Assembly: GCF_000217955.3 (NCBI RefSeq)
Contig: NZ_AFOY02000004.1
Span: 496,001-560,000 of the forward strand
DNA: 64,000 nucleotides
Reading direction: 5' to 3'
DNA from: Pseudomonas fluorescens HK44
Lineage (GTDB): Bacteria > Pseudomonadota > Gammaproteobacteria > Pseudomonadales > Pseudomonadaceae
The translations under genes were made by a program, and so were the position numbers. The stretch's first letter is position 1; every line of letters starts with the position of its first letter. Under the pieces are notes generated by a model, which searched no databases, was not told the origin of the DNA, and saw only the letters and a program-made list of their open reading frames with translations. This document shows positions 7,703 through 18,946 of the stretch, in pieces.

Positions 7703-10700
7703 GTGCGGCTCAAGTGCATCAAACTGGCGGGGTTCAAATCCTTCGTCGACCCGACCACGGTAAACTTCCCCAGTAACATGGCGGCGGTGGTCGGGCCCAA
7801 TGGTTGCGGCAAGTCGAACATCATCGACGCCGTACGCTGGGTGATGGGCGAGAGCTCGGCCAAGAACTTGCGCGGCGAGTCGATGACCGACGTCATCTTC
7901 AACGGCTCTACCAGTCGCAAACCGGTAAGTCAGGCGAGCATCGAACTGGTGTTCGATAACTCCGACGGCACACTGATCGGCGAATACGCGGCTTACGCGG
8001 AAATCTCCATTCGCCGCAAAGTCACCCGCGACAGCCAGACCACTTATTACCTCAACGGCACCAAATGCCGTCGCCGCGATATCACCGACATTTTTCTCGG
8101 TACCGGCCTGGGCCCGCGCAGCTACTCGATCATCGAACAGGGGATGATCTCCAAGCTGATCGAGTCCAAGCCCGAAGACCTGCGCAACTTCATCGAAGAA
8201 GCAGCGGGGATCTCCAAGTACAAGGAGCGCCGGCGCGAGACCGAAAACCGCATCCGTCGCACCCATGAAAACCTCGCGCGCCTGACCGACCTGCGTGATG
8301 AGCTGGAACGTCAGCTCGAACGCCTGCATCGTCAGGCCCAGGCCGCCGAGAAGTATCAGGAATACAAGGCCCAAGAGCGTCAGCTCAAGGCTCAACTGTC
8401 GGCGCTACGCTGGCAGGCATTGAACGAACAGGTCGGCCAGCGCGAAGCAATCATCGGCAACCAGGAAATCAGTTTTGAAGCCCTGGTCGCTGAACAGCGC
8501 AATGCCGATGCGAGCATCGAACGGCTGCGCGATGGTCATCACGACCTGTCTGAGCGCTTCAATCTGGTGCAGGGACGCTTCTATTCGGTCGGCGGCGACA
8601 TCGCCCGGGTCGAGCAAAGCATTCAACACGGTCAGCAGCGGTTGCGTCAGTTGCAGGACGACCTCAAGGAGGCCGAGCGTTCGCGCCTGGAAACCGAGTC
8701 GCACCTGGGCCACGACCGCACCTTGCTGGCAACCCTCGGCGAAGAACTGGACATGCTCACGCCCGAGCAGGAAGTCACCAGCGCCGCCGCTGAAGAGGCT
8801 GCCGCCGCGCTGGAAGAATCCGAAACCACCATGCACGGCTGGCAGGAGCAGTGGGACAGTTTCAACCTGCGATCGGCCGAGCCACGGCGTCAGGCCGAAG
8901 TCCAGCAGTCGCGCATCCAGCAGCTGGAAACCAGCATGGAACGCCTGGCCGAGCGTCAACGTCGCTTGGCCGAAGAGCGCGACCTGTTGTCGGCAGACCC
9001 GGAAGACGCGGCGATCCTTGATCTCAACGAACAACTCGCCGCCAGCGAGGCAACCCTCGACGATTTGCAGGCCAGCGAAGAAGCGCAGGTCGAGCGGCTT
9101 GAGCAGTTGCGTCAGGAGCTGCAACTGGCGCTGCAAAACCAGCAGCAGGCGCAGGGCGACTTGCAACGGCTCAACGGACGCCTGGCCTCGCTGGAGGCGT
9201 TGCAGCAAGCGGCGCTCAATCCGGGCACCGGCGCCGCCGAGTGGTTGCGCGAACAACATCTGGCCGAGCGTCCGCGTCTGGCTGAAGGCTTGAAAGTTGA
9301 AGCGGGTTGGGAGCTGGCGGTGGAAACCGTGCTCGGTGCCGACCTGCAAGCAGTGCTGGTCGATGACTTCGCGGGCTTCGATCTGTCCGGCTTTGCCCAA
9401 GGCGATCTGCGCTTGCTCAGCCCGGCCATCGACGGTGTGCGGATCCCCGGCAGCCTGCTCGACAAGGTTGAGGCGCAGATCGATCTGTCGCCGTGGCTGG
9501 GACAGGTCAAGCCGGTGGAGAGTCTTGAGCAAGCGCTGTCGCTGCGTGGCCAGTTGTCGGTCGGCGAAAGCCTGATCAGCCTTGATGGCTACTGGGTCGG
9601 GCGGCACTTTTTGCGGGTGCGCCGCGCCAGTGAGGCCGAGAGCGGCATGTTGGCGCGCGGGCAGGAAATCCAGCGTCTGGGGCTTGAGCGCGAAGAGCGT
9701 GAAGCCACCGTCGAGACGCTGGAAACCACCTTGCAAAACCTGCGCGCCCAGCAGCGCCAGCAAGAGAATGGCCGCGAACACCTGCGCCGTTTGCTGCAAG
9801 ACGAAGCGCGCCAGCAAGGTGAATTGAAAGCTCAACTGTCGGCCGGTAAGGCCAAGGCCGAACAACTGACATTGCGTCGCACGCGGCTCGACGAAGAGCT
9901 CGGTGAACTGGCGGAGCAGCGTGCGCTGGAACATGAACAGGTTGGCGAGTCGCGCCTGCAATTGCAGGAAGCCCTCGACAGCATGGCGCTCGACACCGAG
10001 CAGCGCGAATTGCTGCTGGCGCAGCGCGACAGCTTGCGCGAACGCCTGGATCGAGTGCGGCAGGAGGCCCGTCAACATAAAGACCATGCGCACCAATTGG
10101 CGGTGCGTCTTGGCTCGCTCAAGGCGCAACACGACTCAACCCGTCAGGCGCTGGAACGGCTGGAATTGCAGTCCGAGCGCCTGACGGAAAAGCGCGAGCA
10201 GCTCAGCCTTAATCTGGAGGAGGGCGAAGCGCCGCTGGAAGAGTTGCGGCTCAAGCTTGAGGAGCTGCTCGACAAACGCATGAGCGTCGACGAAGAACTC
10301 AGAACCGCGCAGATCGCCCTGGAAGATGCCGACCGTGAATTGCGCGACGCCGAGAAACGCCGCAGCCAGGCCGAGCAGCAATCGCAGCTGATCCGTGGTC
10401 AACTTGAACAGCAACGCATGGAATGGCAGGCCCTGACCGTGCGCCGCAAAACCTTGCAGGATCAATTGCTCGAAGACGGCTATGACTTGCACGGGGTGCT
10501 CGCCACTCTGGTGGCTGAAGCGAACGAAAAAGAAGCTGAAGAAGAACTCGAGCGCATTGCTGCGCGAATTGCGCGACTGGGGGCGATCAACCTCGCGGCC
10601 ATCGACGAGTACCAGCAGCAGTCCGAGCGCAAGCGTTATCTGGATGCTCAGGACGCTGACCTGGTGGAAGCGCTCGACACCCTGGAAAACGTCATTCGCA

Positions 10701-11191
10701 AGATCGACAAGGAAACCCGCAATCGCTTCAAAGATACCTTTGATCAGATTAACGGTGGATTGCAGGCTCTTTTCCCAAAAGTTTTCGGTGGAGGCAGCGC
10801 TTATTTGGAACTGACGGGCGAAGATCTACTCGATACAGGGGTAACGATCATGGCGCGTCCGCCCGGGAAGAAGAACAGCACCATCCATTTGCTGTCCGGC
10901 GGTGAGAAAGCCCTGACGGCATTGGCATTGGTATTTGCGATCTTCAAGCTGAACCCGGCACCGTTTTGCATGCTCGACGAAGTTGACGCACCGCTGGATG
11001 ACGCTAACGTTGGACGCTATGCCCGATTGGTCAAAGAGATGTCGCAAACAGTGCAGTTCATCTATATCACCCACAACAAGATCGCCATGGAAATGGCCGA
11101 CCAATTGATGGGGGTCACGATGCACGAGCCTGGTTGTTCGCGTCTGGTAGCCGTGGATGTCGAGGAGGCGATGGCAATGGTGGACGCCTGA
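7703..11191 (+). CDS. smc: Chromosome condensation/segregation protein SMC
   Basis: SMC is an ATPase that, with ScpA and ScpB, folds and separates chromosomes. The 1162-residue protein has the Walker A motif VVGPNGCGKSNIIDAVRWV near residue 30, a first long coiled coil (about 165-500), a hinge (about 510-640), a second coiled coil (650-980), the ABC signature LLSGGEKALTALAL and Walker B FCMLDEVDAPLDDANV. The start is taken as GTG at 7703, giving VRLKCIKLAGFKSF, the family N-terminus; the longer open frame would overlap the gntR gene. The coding part after about 10750 uses somewhat more A/T than the coiled-coil region. Confidence 0.96.
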   Translation: MRLKCIKLAGFKSFVDPTTVNFPSNMAAVVGPNGCGKSNIIDAVRWVMGESSAKNLRGESMTDVIFNGSTSRKPVSQASIELVFDNSDGTLIGEYAAYAEISIRRKVTRDSQTTYYLNGTKCRRRDITDIFLGTGLGPRSYSIIEQGMISKLIESKPEDLRNFIEEAAGISKYKERRRETENRIRRTHENLARLTDLRDELERQLERLHRQAQAAEKYQEYKAQERQLKAQLSALRWQALNEQVGQREAIIGNQEISFEALVAEQRNADASIERLRDGHHDLSERFNLVQGRFYSVGGDIARVEQSIQHGQQRLRQLQDDLKEAERSRLETESHLGHDRTLLATLGEELDMLTPEQEVTSAAAEEAAAALEESETTMHGWQEQWDSFNLRSAEPRRQAEVQQSRIQQLETSMERLAERQRRLAEERDLLSADPEDAAILDLNEQLAASEATLDDLQASEEAQVERLEQLRQELQLALQNQQQAQGDLQRLNGRLASLEALQQAALNPGTGAAEWLREQHLAERPRLAEGLKVEAGWELAVETVLGADLQAVLVDDFAGFDLSGFAQGDLRLLSPAIDGVRIPGSLLDKVEAQIDLSPWLGQVKPVESLEQALSLRGQLSVGESLISLDGYWVGRHFLRVRRASEAESGMLARGQEIQRLGLEREEREATVETLETTLQNLRAQQRQQENGREHLRRLLQDEARQQGELKAQLSAGKAKAEQLTLRRTRLDEELGELAEQRALEHEQVGESRLQLQEALDSMALDTEQRELLLAQRDSLRERLDRVRQEARQHKDHAHQLAVRLGSLKAQHDSTRQALERLELQSERLTEKREQLSLNLEEGEAPLEELRLKLEELLDKRMSVDEELRTAQIALEDADRELRDAEKRRSQAEQQSQLIRGQLEQQRMEWQALTVRRKTLQDQLLEDGYDLHGVLATLVAEANEKEAEEELERIAARIARLGAINLAAIDEYQQQSERKRYLDAQDADLVEALDTLENVIRKIDKETRNRFKDTFDQINGGLQALFPKVFGGGSAYLELTGEDLLDTGVTIMARPPGKKNSTIHLLSGGEKALTALALVFAIFKLNPAPFCMLDEVDAPLDDANVGRYARLVKEMSQTVQFIYITHNKIAMEMADQLMGVTMHEPGCSRLVAVDVEEAMAMVDA

Positions 11192-11447
11192 GTCATGGCG
11201 CATAGGCCGGATATTTGCGGGAAGCAGGGATTTTTACCCGCAGAGATTGCTGGCCAATCGACATAATGGCTGAAGCCATTGTGACTGACGGTGTAAAGTT
11301 ATCTTTGGTCGTGCTAGTTTAATGTCAATTTTTCGTATGCGTGGGCAAAACGCCATTCAGAACATAGAGTTGGCGCCACGTTTTAAAGCGGTTTGCAGCT
11401 TGTAAACCCCTTATTTTTCAGCATTTTTTATAGAGGCACGGGATTAC

Positions 11448-12296
11448 ATGGAAATCGGTCTGCGCGAGTGGCTGATCGTCATCGGCATTATTGTCATTGC
11501 CGGTATTCTTTTTGATGGCTGGCGGCGCATGCGCGGCGGCAAGGGCAAGCTGAAATTTCGCCTGGACCGAAGCCTGTCCAATCTGCCGGACGAGGACAGT
11601 GGTGCCGAACTGCTGGGCCCGCCACGCGTACTGGATACCCATAAAGAACCGCAACTCGACGAGCATGACTTGCCGTCAGTCAGCATGCCTGCCCGTGAGC
11701 CGCGTGAATCGGGCTCCAAGCGCGGCAAGCGTGGTGGCGAGCCATCCCAGGGTGACCTGAATTTGAATCTGGACCTGGATGGCGGCCCGAGTTTCAGCAG
11801 CCGTGATGATTTTCCGGATGAAACCAAATCGTCGAGCACTGCAGTCAATAAAGAACAACCGCAGGCAGAAGAAGTACTGGTCATCAGCGTGATCTGCCGT
11901 GACCCGGGTGGTTTCAAAGGCCCGGCCCTGCTGCAGAACATTCTGGAAAGCGGTTTGCGTTTTGGCGAGATGGATATCTTCCATCGTCACGAAAGCATGG
12001 CCGGCAACGGCGAAGTGCTGTTCTCCATGGCCAACGCGGTCAAGCCTGGCGTGTTCGATCTGGACGATATCGATCTGTTCAGCACCCCGGCCGTCAGCTT
12101 CTTCCTTGGCTTGCCAGGCCCGCGTCACCCTAAGCAGGCCTTCGACGTGATGGTCGCGGCTGCCCGCAAACTGTCTCAGGAGCTCAATGGCGAACTGAAG
12201 GACGATCAGCGCAGCGTGCTGACCGCTCAGACCATCGAGCACTACCGTCAACGCATCGTCGAGTTCGAGCGTCGCGCCCTGACCCAGAAGCGCTGA
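11448..12296 (+). CDS. zipA: Cell division protein ZipA
   Basis: ZipA anchors FtsZ filaments to the inner membrane and helps recruit the divisome. The 282-residue protein starts with a single membrane helix (residues about 5-25, [20 protein letters not shown]), then a basic segment, a charged and variable linker (about 40-140) and the C-terminal FtsZ-binding domain (about 145-275; [36 protein letters not shown]). The order smc-zipA-ligA is typical of Pseudomonas. GAGG precedes the ATG. The 256 bp between smc and zipA are AT-richer and hold no gene that could be recognised; they presumably contain the zipA promoter. Confidence 0.95.
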   Translation: MEIGLREWLIVIGIIVIAGILFDGWRRMRGGKGKLKFRLDRSLSNLPDEDSGAELLGPPRVLDTHKEPQLDEHDLPSVSMPAREPRESGSKRGKRGGEPSQGDLNLNLDLDGGPSFSSRDDFPDETKSSSTAVNKEQPQAEEVLVISVICRDPGGFKGPALLQNILESGLRFGEMDIFHRHESMAGNGEVLFSMANAVKPGVFDLDDIDLFSTPAVSFFLGLPGPRHPKQAFDVMVAAARKLSQELNGELKDDQRSVLTAQTIEHYRQRIVEFERRALTQKR

Positions 12297-12335
12297 TGTC
12301 GAATGGCCAAGCTCTCTATGACTAGAGAGCCAATT

Positions 12336-12466
12336 GTGGTGAGGGGGCTTGCCCCGTTGGGCTGCGAAGCGGCCCTGTTCAGGCAACCTCGTTTATTCAG
12401 ATGCACCGCATTTACCTGTTTTGCGACGGCTTCGCCGCCGAGCGGGAGCAAGCTCCCTCGCCACAG
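12336..12466. repeat. REPIN, family 2
   Basis: Two inverted REP units flank about 60 bp: GTGGTGAGGGGGCTTGCCCC followed by a GCTGCGAAGCGGCC hairpin, then GCGGGAGCAAGCTCCCTCGC. The first unit carries mismatches. Same family as copies near 21508, 22235, 26523, 48236 and 50270. Confidence 0.88.
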
Positions 12467-12501
12467 AGTCCGCACCTTTACGCTATCGTATTTTGAAGAT
12501 T

Positions 12502-14900
<2,399 letters not shown>

Positions 14901-14909
14901 AGTCGGCAA

Positions 14910-14981
14910 GGTCGCAGCCTTCGGCAGCTCCTACATGTAAATGTCATCCCCTGTAGGAGCTGCCGAAGGCTGCGATCTTTT
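14910..14981. repeat. REPIN, family 3
   Basis: Inverted pair of the unit GTAGGAGCTGCCGAAGGCTG separated by about 15 bp. Single related units lie at about 55191 and 62346. It directly follows ligA and may serve as the 3' end structure of its mRNA. Confidence 0.88.
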
Positions 14982-15035
14982 CAAGGCCAGCGCATGTCCT
15001 TGACCCGGCTCATATTTTTTAATCTGTACGAACGG

Positions 15036-15063
15036 TTGTAACTTCGTCTCAGATAGGTACAAT
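15036..15063 (+). promoter_or_regulatory. Sigma-70 promoter of the 4.5S RNA gene
   Basis: -35 TTGTAA (15036-15041) and -10 TACAAT (15058-15063), separated by 16 bp. The predicted start near 15070 would give a short 5' precursor that is trimmed to the mature SRP RNA. Confidence 0.7.
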
Positions 15064-15095
15064 GGCGCGGCTCGCCGTCAGGTGAGCGTCGTTAT

Positions 15096-15209
15096 GGTGA
15101 CCCCATCGGTCCCCCCGCAACGATTACCCGTGAACCTGGTCAGATCCGGAAGGAAGCAGCCACAGCGGGAACATTGTGTGCCGGGGTGTGGCTGGTGGGG
15201 TCGCCACCT
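15096..15209 (+). ncRNA. ffs: 4.5S RNA of the signal recognition particle
   Basis: This RNA pairs with Ffh to target nascent membrane proteins. The conserved tip is plain: GTCAGATCCGGAAGGAAGCA is the Ffh-binding domain IV with the GGAA tetraloop, followed by GCAGCC and the matching GTGTGCCGGGGTG strand. The ends pair (GGTGACCCC at 15096 with GGGGTCGCC at 15197-15205), giving a 114-nt hairpin like that of E. coli. The exact processed ends cannot be read from sequence. Confidence 0.95.
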
Positions 15210-15319
15210 TAACGCCAGGCCTTCATTCGCAAGGCTTGTGATCCTCAAAAAAAACCAGAATTTCTATCTCATTGATCTTTCCTGATCGATGCCTTGTTTC
15301 GTCCAAAATAACCTCGCTG

Positions 15320-15688
15320 TCATTCCGAAAGCGCAAATACCCGCAACCGATGCCCGTCAGGATCGAGCGCCACGAAGGTGTAGCCGAAATCCAGTTCAAT
15401 CGGCTCTTGGGCGATGCGCAGCCCTTGTTCGGTCCATACGGCGTACAGCGTGTCGACCGTCTCTTTGTCGGCCACCGAGAATCCCAGTTCACCACCACCA
15501 CCCGCCGCTTCAGCTGCAGGTTCAACGGTGTGTCTGGACCACAGCCCAAGCTTTAGCCCCGAATCGAGAATGAACAGTGCAAAGGTCGGTTGCAGTTCAA
15601 CCGGTGGCTTGTCCAGCAGGCGGCTGTAGAAGTTGGCGCTGGTGGCGGGGCTGTCGACGTACAGCAGCAGGTAATGTTGGGCGTTCAT
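15320..15688 (-). CDS. VOC (glyoxalase/bleomycin resistance fold) family protein
   Basis: The 122-residue protein has the two beta-alpha-beta-beta-beta units of the VOC superfamily: first half LLLYVDSPATSANFYSRLL and FALFILDSGLKLGLWS, second half ELGFSVADKETVDTLY and a C-terminal GYTFVALDPDGHRLRVF. The ending pattern with DPDGH is typical of PhnB/YcgJ-like members. Substrate is unknown; families of this type range from glyoxalase to antibiotic binding. It is read from the same mRNA as the small XRE regulator, whose stop overlaps its start (ATGA), so the pair is probably translationally coupled. GGAGT precedes the ATG. Confidence 0.82.
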   Translation of the reverse strand: MNAQHYLLLYVDSPATSANFYSRLLDKPPVELQPTFALFILDSGLKLGLWSRHTVEPAAEAAGGGGELGFSVADKETVDTLYAVWTEQGLRIAQEPIELDFGYTFVALDPDGHRLRVFALSE

Positions 15689-15879
15689 GGCGACTCCGAT
15701 GTCGTTGGCATTGATGGCTCAAGCCTGGACGGTCGGGCTGTGCTGGGGGTATAGGTGCCAGTTTCGAAGCGGCTGATGGTTTTGGGGTCAAAACCGGTTT
15801 TTTCACCGAGTTCAGCCTGAGTAAGCCCTGCCACCTTGCGATAGCGCCTTATGGCTGGACCCAAACTTGAAATTTGCAT
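15685..15879 (-). CDS. Small XRE-family HTH regulator
   Basis: The 64-residue protein is essentially one helix-turn-helix domain (residues 5-45: LGPAIRRYRKVAGLTQAELG, FDPKTISRFETGTYTPS) with a short Ser/Pro-rich tail. It has the shape of a SinR/Cro-type DNA-binding unit and no ligand domain. It overlaps the VOC gene by 4 bp (ATGA), so it probably controls this two-gene operon. The tail may be trimmed relative to related proteins; no target site was recognised. Confidence 0.78.
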   Translation of the reverse strand: MQISSLGPAIRRYRKVAGLTQAELGEKTGFDPKTISRFETGTYTPSTARPSRLEPSMPTTSESP

Positions 15880-16337
15880 CGCTCAATTCCGATTTAGAAT
15901 CAAGAAATTAACAATAGATTTTTGCACTGGACAACCGCATGATCCGTCGCCTAAATTTGCAAAATGTGATGTATTTCGTAGAATCCGTCTTTCGTACAGG
16001 CATTTGGTGACCTGGCTTCATAAGTCCAGGCAATGTGAGACAGCCGGCATTGTGTTACCTCGCAGGGTGTGCAGAGGCGACGCTGATGTACCGGAGTCAG
16101 CGTTTCTGACGTGTTTGTACAAGGTAGTTGATAGTCGTCTGTTCGGGGGCCATCAAAAGCTGTTCATGGAGTTTTAACGTGCATCTGAATTTGCCAACCC
16201 GCTCTATTGCAAGGATGTTGCCCAGGCAGCATCTCGCGCTGCGATCCTTTGCGCAGTGCCGCATCTTTCAAAACATCTCTTCCGGGCGTTGTGCGCTGGT
16301 CGAGCGGTACAACCGCTAGCCACAGTGAGCCGGACTC
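15880..16337. other. Gene-poor AT-richer gap with a possible gene remnant
   Basis: These 458 bp between the XRE gene and the PAS-GGDEF-EAL gene have lower GC than the surroundings and no open frame that looks real. At 15939-16010 a 23-codon frame reads MIRRLNLQNVMYFVESVFRT and then stops; it resembles the start of a LysR-type regulator. A bulged hairpin (CCTGG...CCAGG) follows at 16011-16030. The region probably contains the promoters for both flanking genes. Confidence 0.4.
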
Positions 16338-18038
16338 ATGGATGAGAAGTACCGCAGGGCTGTAGATGCAGCCGCCATTTTCTCCGAGACGGACCTGGCG
16401 GGGCGCATTACCTATGTCAACGATTTGTTATGCTCGGTGTCTGGCCACAGTCGCGAGGAGTTGCTAGGGGCCAACCACGGCATCCTCAATTCAGGTCTGC
16501 ATCCTGACGATTTCTTCACAACGATGTGGCGTACCGTTGCCTTGGGCAAAGTCTGGAAGGGCGAAATCTGCAACCGGGCCAAGGACGGCAGCCTGTACTG
16601 GGTCGACAGCACCATGGTGCCAGTGCTGGACGAATCGACCGGACGGGTCCAGCGGTATCTGTCGATTTGCTTCGATATCAGCGAAAAGCGTCAGTTGCTG
16701 CACTCACTGCAATGGCGGGTTGGCCATGACGTCTTGACCGGTCTGCCCAATCGGGCGTATCTCTCCGACTTGCTTGAGCAGGCCCTGGATTATTCCCGCG
16801 TCGAGAACGTGCCGTTGGCGGTGTGCATGCTCGACCTCGACGGCTTCAAGGCGGTCAATGACGGCTATGGTCACGCCAGCGGCGATTTGTTGCTGATTGA
16901 AGTGGCCAAGCGTCTGCGCACCATCGTTCGTGGCGAGGATGTGGTGGCGCGGCTGGCCGGGGACGAGTTCGTGCTGATCTTGCGGTTTGTGCGCGATATG
17001 ACGAAATTGCGCGCGGCGCTGCATCGAGTGCTGGAGGCGATCTCTGCGCCGTATTCGATTCTGGGCAAGGACATCAATGTCTTTGCGAGTATCGGCGTCA
17101 CGCTGTTCCCGGTCGACAGCGAAGATGCGCAAACCCTGTTGCGCCACGCCGATCAGGCAATGTACGTGGCCAAGCAGAGCGGGCGTAACCGTTTTCACCT
17201 GTTTGATGTGGTGCGCGACCATGAGGTCAAGGCGACTCACCAGACGGTTGCGCGGGTGCGTCAGGCCTTGCTCAACGATGAGCTGTGCCTGCATTTTCAG
17301 CCCAAGGTCAATATGCGCTGCGGTGCGGTGGTTGGTTTTGAGGCATTGCTGCGCTGGGAGCATCCGCAAAACGGCCTGGTGCCGCCCAGGGAGTTTCTGC
17401 CGTTTGTAGAGGAGACGGACCTGATCGTCGATATTGGCGAGTGGGTAATGGAGCAGGTTCTGGCGCAGTTGTCGCGGTGGCAAAAGGACGGACAACGCTG
17501 GCCGGTCAGCGTCAACATTGCTGCCCGGCATTTTCAGCGGGCGGATTTTTTTGATCGGCTCAAGAGCGTGCTTGAACGGCACGCCTGGGTTGCGCCCCAG
17601 TTGCTAGACCTGGAGATTGTCGAGTCGGTGGCGATCGAGAATATTCAGCACGTCAGCACCTGCCTGCAAGCCTGTCAGACGCTGGGCGTGAGGTTCTCTC
17701 TGGGAAATTTTGGCACGGGTTATTCGTCGCTGAGTTACCTCAAGCGCCTGCACACGCAAACCATCAAGATCGATAAGTCATTTGTGCGCGACATGTTGCA
17801 TGATCGCGATGATCTGGCGCTGACCACCGCGGTGATCGATCTTGCCCGGGCGTTCGGGCGAGAGGTGATTGCCGAGGGCCTGGAAAGCGTCGAGCATGGC
17901 GAGATGCTGTTGCGCCTGGGCTGCGAGGTTGCGCAGGGCTACTTCATTGCACGGCCGATGCCGGCCAGTGAAGTGCCGGGTTGGGTCGAGGCCTTCGTCG
18001 CTCCGACCCGGTGGCAGGCACTGGAGCGGGCGGTCTGA
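16338..18038 (+). CDS. PAS-GGDEF-EAL protein with degenerate EAL metal site
   Basis: The 566-residue cytosolic protein has a PAS domain (about 8-120; ITYVNDLLCSVSGHSREELL), a GGDEF domain (about 130-290) and an EAL domain (about 305-555). The GGDEF signature reads AGDEF (residues 207-211), a variant known to be active in some cyclases. In the EAL domain the EAL triplet (335-337), SVNIAARHFQ, LEIVES and IAEGLES are present, but the normally invariant DDFGTG is GNFGTG (456-461). Both metal-binding Asp residues are therefore missing, so c-di-GMP phosphodiesterase activity is doubtful. There are no membrane segments. It may be a cyclase, a sensor or a c-di-GMP-binding protein. Confidence 0.9.
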   Translation: MDEKYRRAVDAAAIFSETDLAGRITYVNDLLCSVSGHSREELLGANHGILNSGLHPDDFFTTMWRTVALGKVWKGEICNRAKDGSLYWVDSTMVPVLDESTGRVQRYLSICFDISEKRQLLHSLQWRVGHDVLTGLPNRAYLSDLLEQALDYSRVENVPLAVCMLDLDGFKAVNDGYGHASGDLLLIEVAKRLRTIVRGEDVVARLAGDEFVLILRFVRDMTKLRAALHRVLEAISAPYSILGKDINVFASIGVTLFPVDSEDAQTLLRHADQAMYVAKQSGRNRFHLFDVVRDHEVKATHQTVARVRQALLNDELCLHFQPKVNMRCGAVVGFEALLRWEHPQNGLVPPREFLPFVEETDLIVDIGEWVMEQVLAQLSRWQKDGQRWPVSVNIAARHFQRADFFDRLKSVLERHAWVAPQLLDLEIVESVAIENIQHVSTCLQACQTLGVRFSLGNFGTGYSSLSYLKRLHTQTIKIDKSFVRDMLHDRDDLALTTAVIDLARAFGREVIAEGLESVEHGEMLLRLGCEVAQGYFIARPMPASEVPGWVEAFVAPTRWQALERAV

Positions 18039-18041
18039 GGC

Positions 18042-18800
18042 TTACTGAGCGGTCTGGGTCGGTTCGTTGGTTCCGGTGTAGAGCCTGATGATGTCGTCGA
18101 TTTCCCCGGACATTTTCATCTTGAGCAGCGTTCGCAGAATCAACTGGACCGGCAGTTTTGGGTCGTTACGCACATAACAACCGACGTTTTGTTCCTGCAA
18201 CACCGTGACTGTCCGCAATGGCCGGTCGGGCAACAGTTGCAGGTTGAACCAGTCCAGGGCCCATTGATTGCTGACGGCGTAGTGGTTACGGCCGGCCGCC
18301 AGTTTTTTCAGCACGTGTTCCTGGTTGCGTGCATCGTCGCGTTTGAGTTGGCCGCTGTCGAACAGTGGTTGCAGGGTTGGGTAGCTGTAGCCGAGTACGG
18401 TGCCGATTGGCTGCGCAGAAAGGCTGGCGGGGATGACCGAGGCAGGAGCGCTTTGCGCAGCGACCAACACGTCGCGCTGAAACCACAACGGAACGCTCCA
18501 GAGATAGTCCCCGGACTGATTCGGCAACCAGGATTGCGCCGCGTAGCAGCGGATGTCGATTTCCCCGTGCTCCATGGCACTTTGCACGCGCGCGCGGGCC
18601 AGCACATGAAACTCGGCCGGCAGACCCAGTTGTGTGGCCAGGCTAAGCATCACGTCGTACAGAATGCCCTGGGTCGGTCGGCCGTGCTCGATTTGCACCA
18701 TGGGCATCGCCCAGCTGTCGGTGATCGCAAAGCGCAAGGGTGCAGGCGCGCCAGTAGCGCTGACGCTGATCAACAGCAAAGCCCCCAAGGCTGAACGCAT
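18042..18800 (-). CDS. Periplasmic solute-binding protein (SBP_bac_3-like)
   Basis: The 252-residue protein has a short signal peptide (MRSALGALLLISVSATGA) and the fold signature of amino-acid-type binding proteins: LRFAITDSWAMPMVQIE, GILYDVMLSLATQLGL, the EHGEIDIRCYA segment and a second lobe with GTVLGYSYPTL and HYAVSNQWALDWF. There is no permease or ATPase gene nearby. Such stand-alone proteins in Pseudomonas often act as sensors or have drifted from transport. It converges on the GGDEF-EAL gene with a 3-bp gap, which might reflect a functional pairing, but this is speculation. GGAGAG precedes the ATG. Confidence 0.78.
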   Translation of the reverse strand: MRSALGALLLISVSATGAPAPLRFAITDSWAMPMVQIEHGRPTQGILYDVMLSLATQLGLPAEFHVLARARVQSAMEHGEIDIRCYAAQSWLPNQSGDYLWSVPLWFQRDVLVAAQSAPASVIPASLSAQPIGTVLGYSYPTLQPLFDSGQLKRDDARNQEHVLKKLAAGRNHYAVSNQWALDWFNLQLLPDRPLRTVTVLQEQNVGCYVRNDPKLPVQLILRTLLKMKMSGEIDDIIRLYTGTNEPTQTAQ

Positions 18801-18946
18801 AAACTCTCCAGCAAAAATACCGGCAGGAGCCGATTAAAACGCCCCCAAAGACCAGCTTAGCCAGATTAGCCGAGCACACCGGATGCAATTTTGCCCTTGC
18901 TCCGCTAGCATTACCCGCTTCCGCTTCCCAGTTGCGACGGTTTTCG

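Noticed and set aside
8405..10132. 575-codon minus-strand frame inside smc
   Set aside because: Gln/Leu-rich antisense product of the SMC coiled coil; a typical shadow frame.
12336..12466. Inverted repeats considered as an attachment site or IS end
   Set aside because: The same units occur at many gaps of the window in REP/REPIN layout, without transposase or target duplication.
15851..16177. Plus-strand frame of 108 codons in the gap after the XRE gene
   Set aside because: It overlaps the XRE start, has no ribosome site and no recognisable domain; composition looks non-coding.
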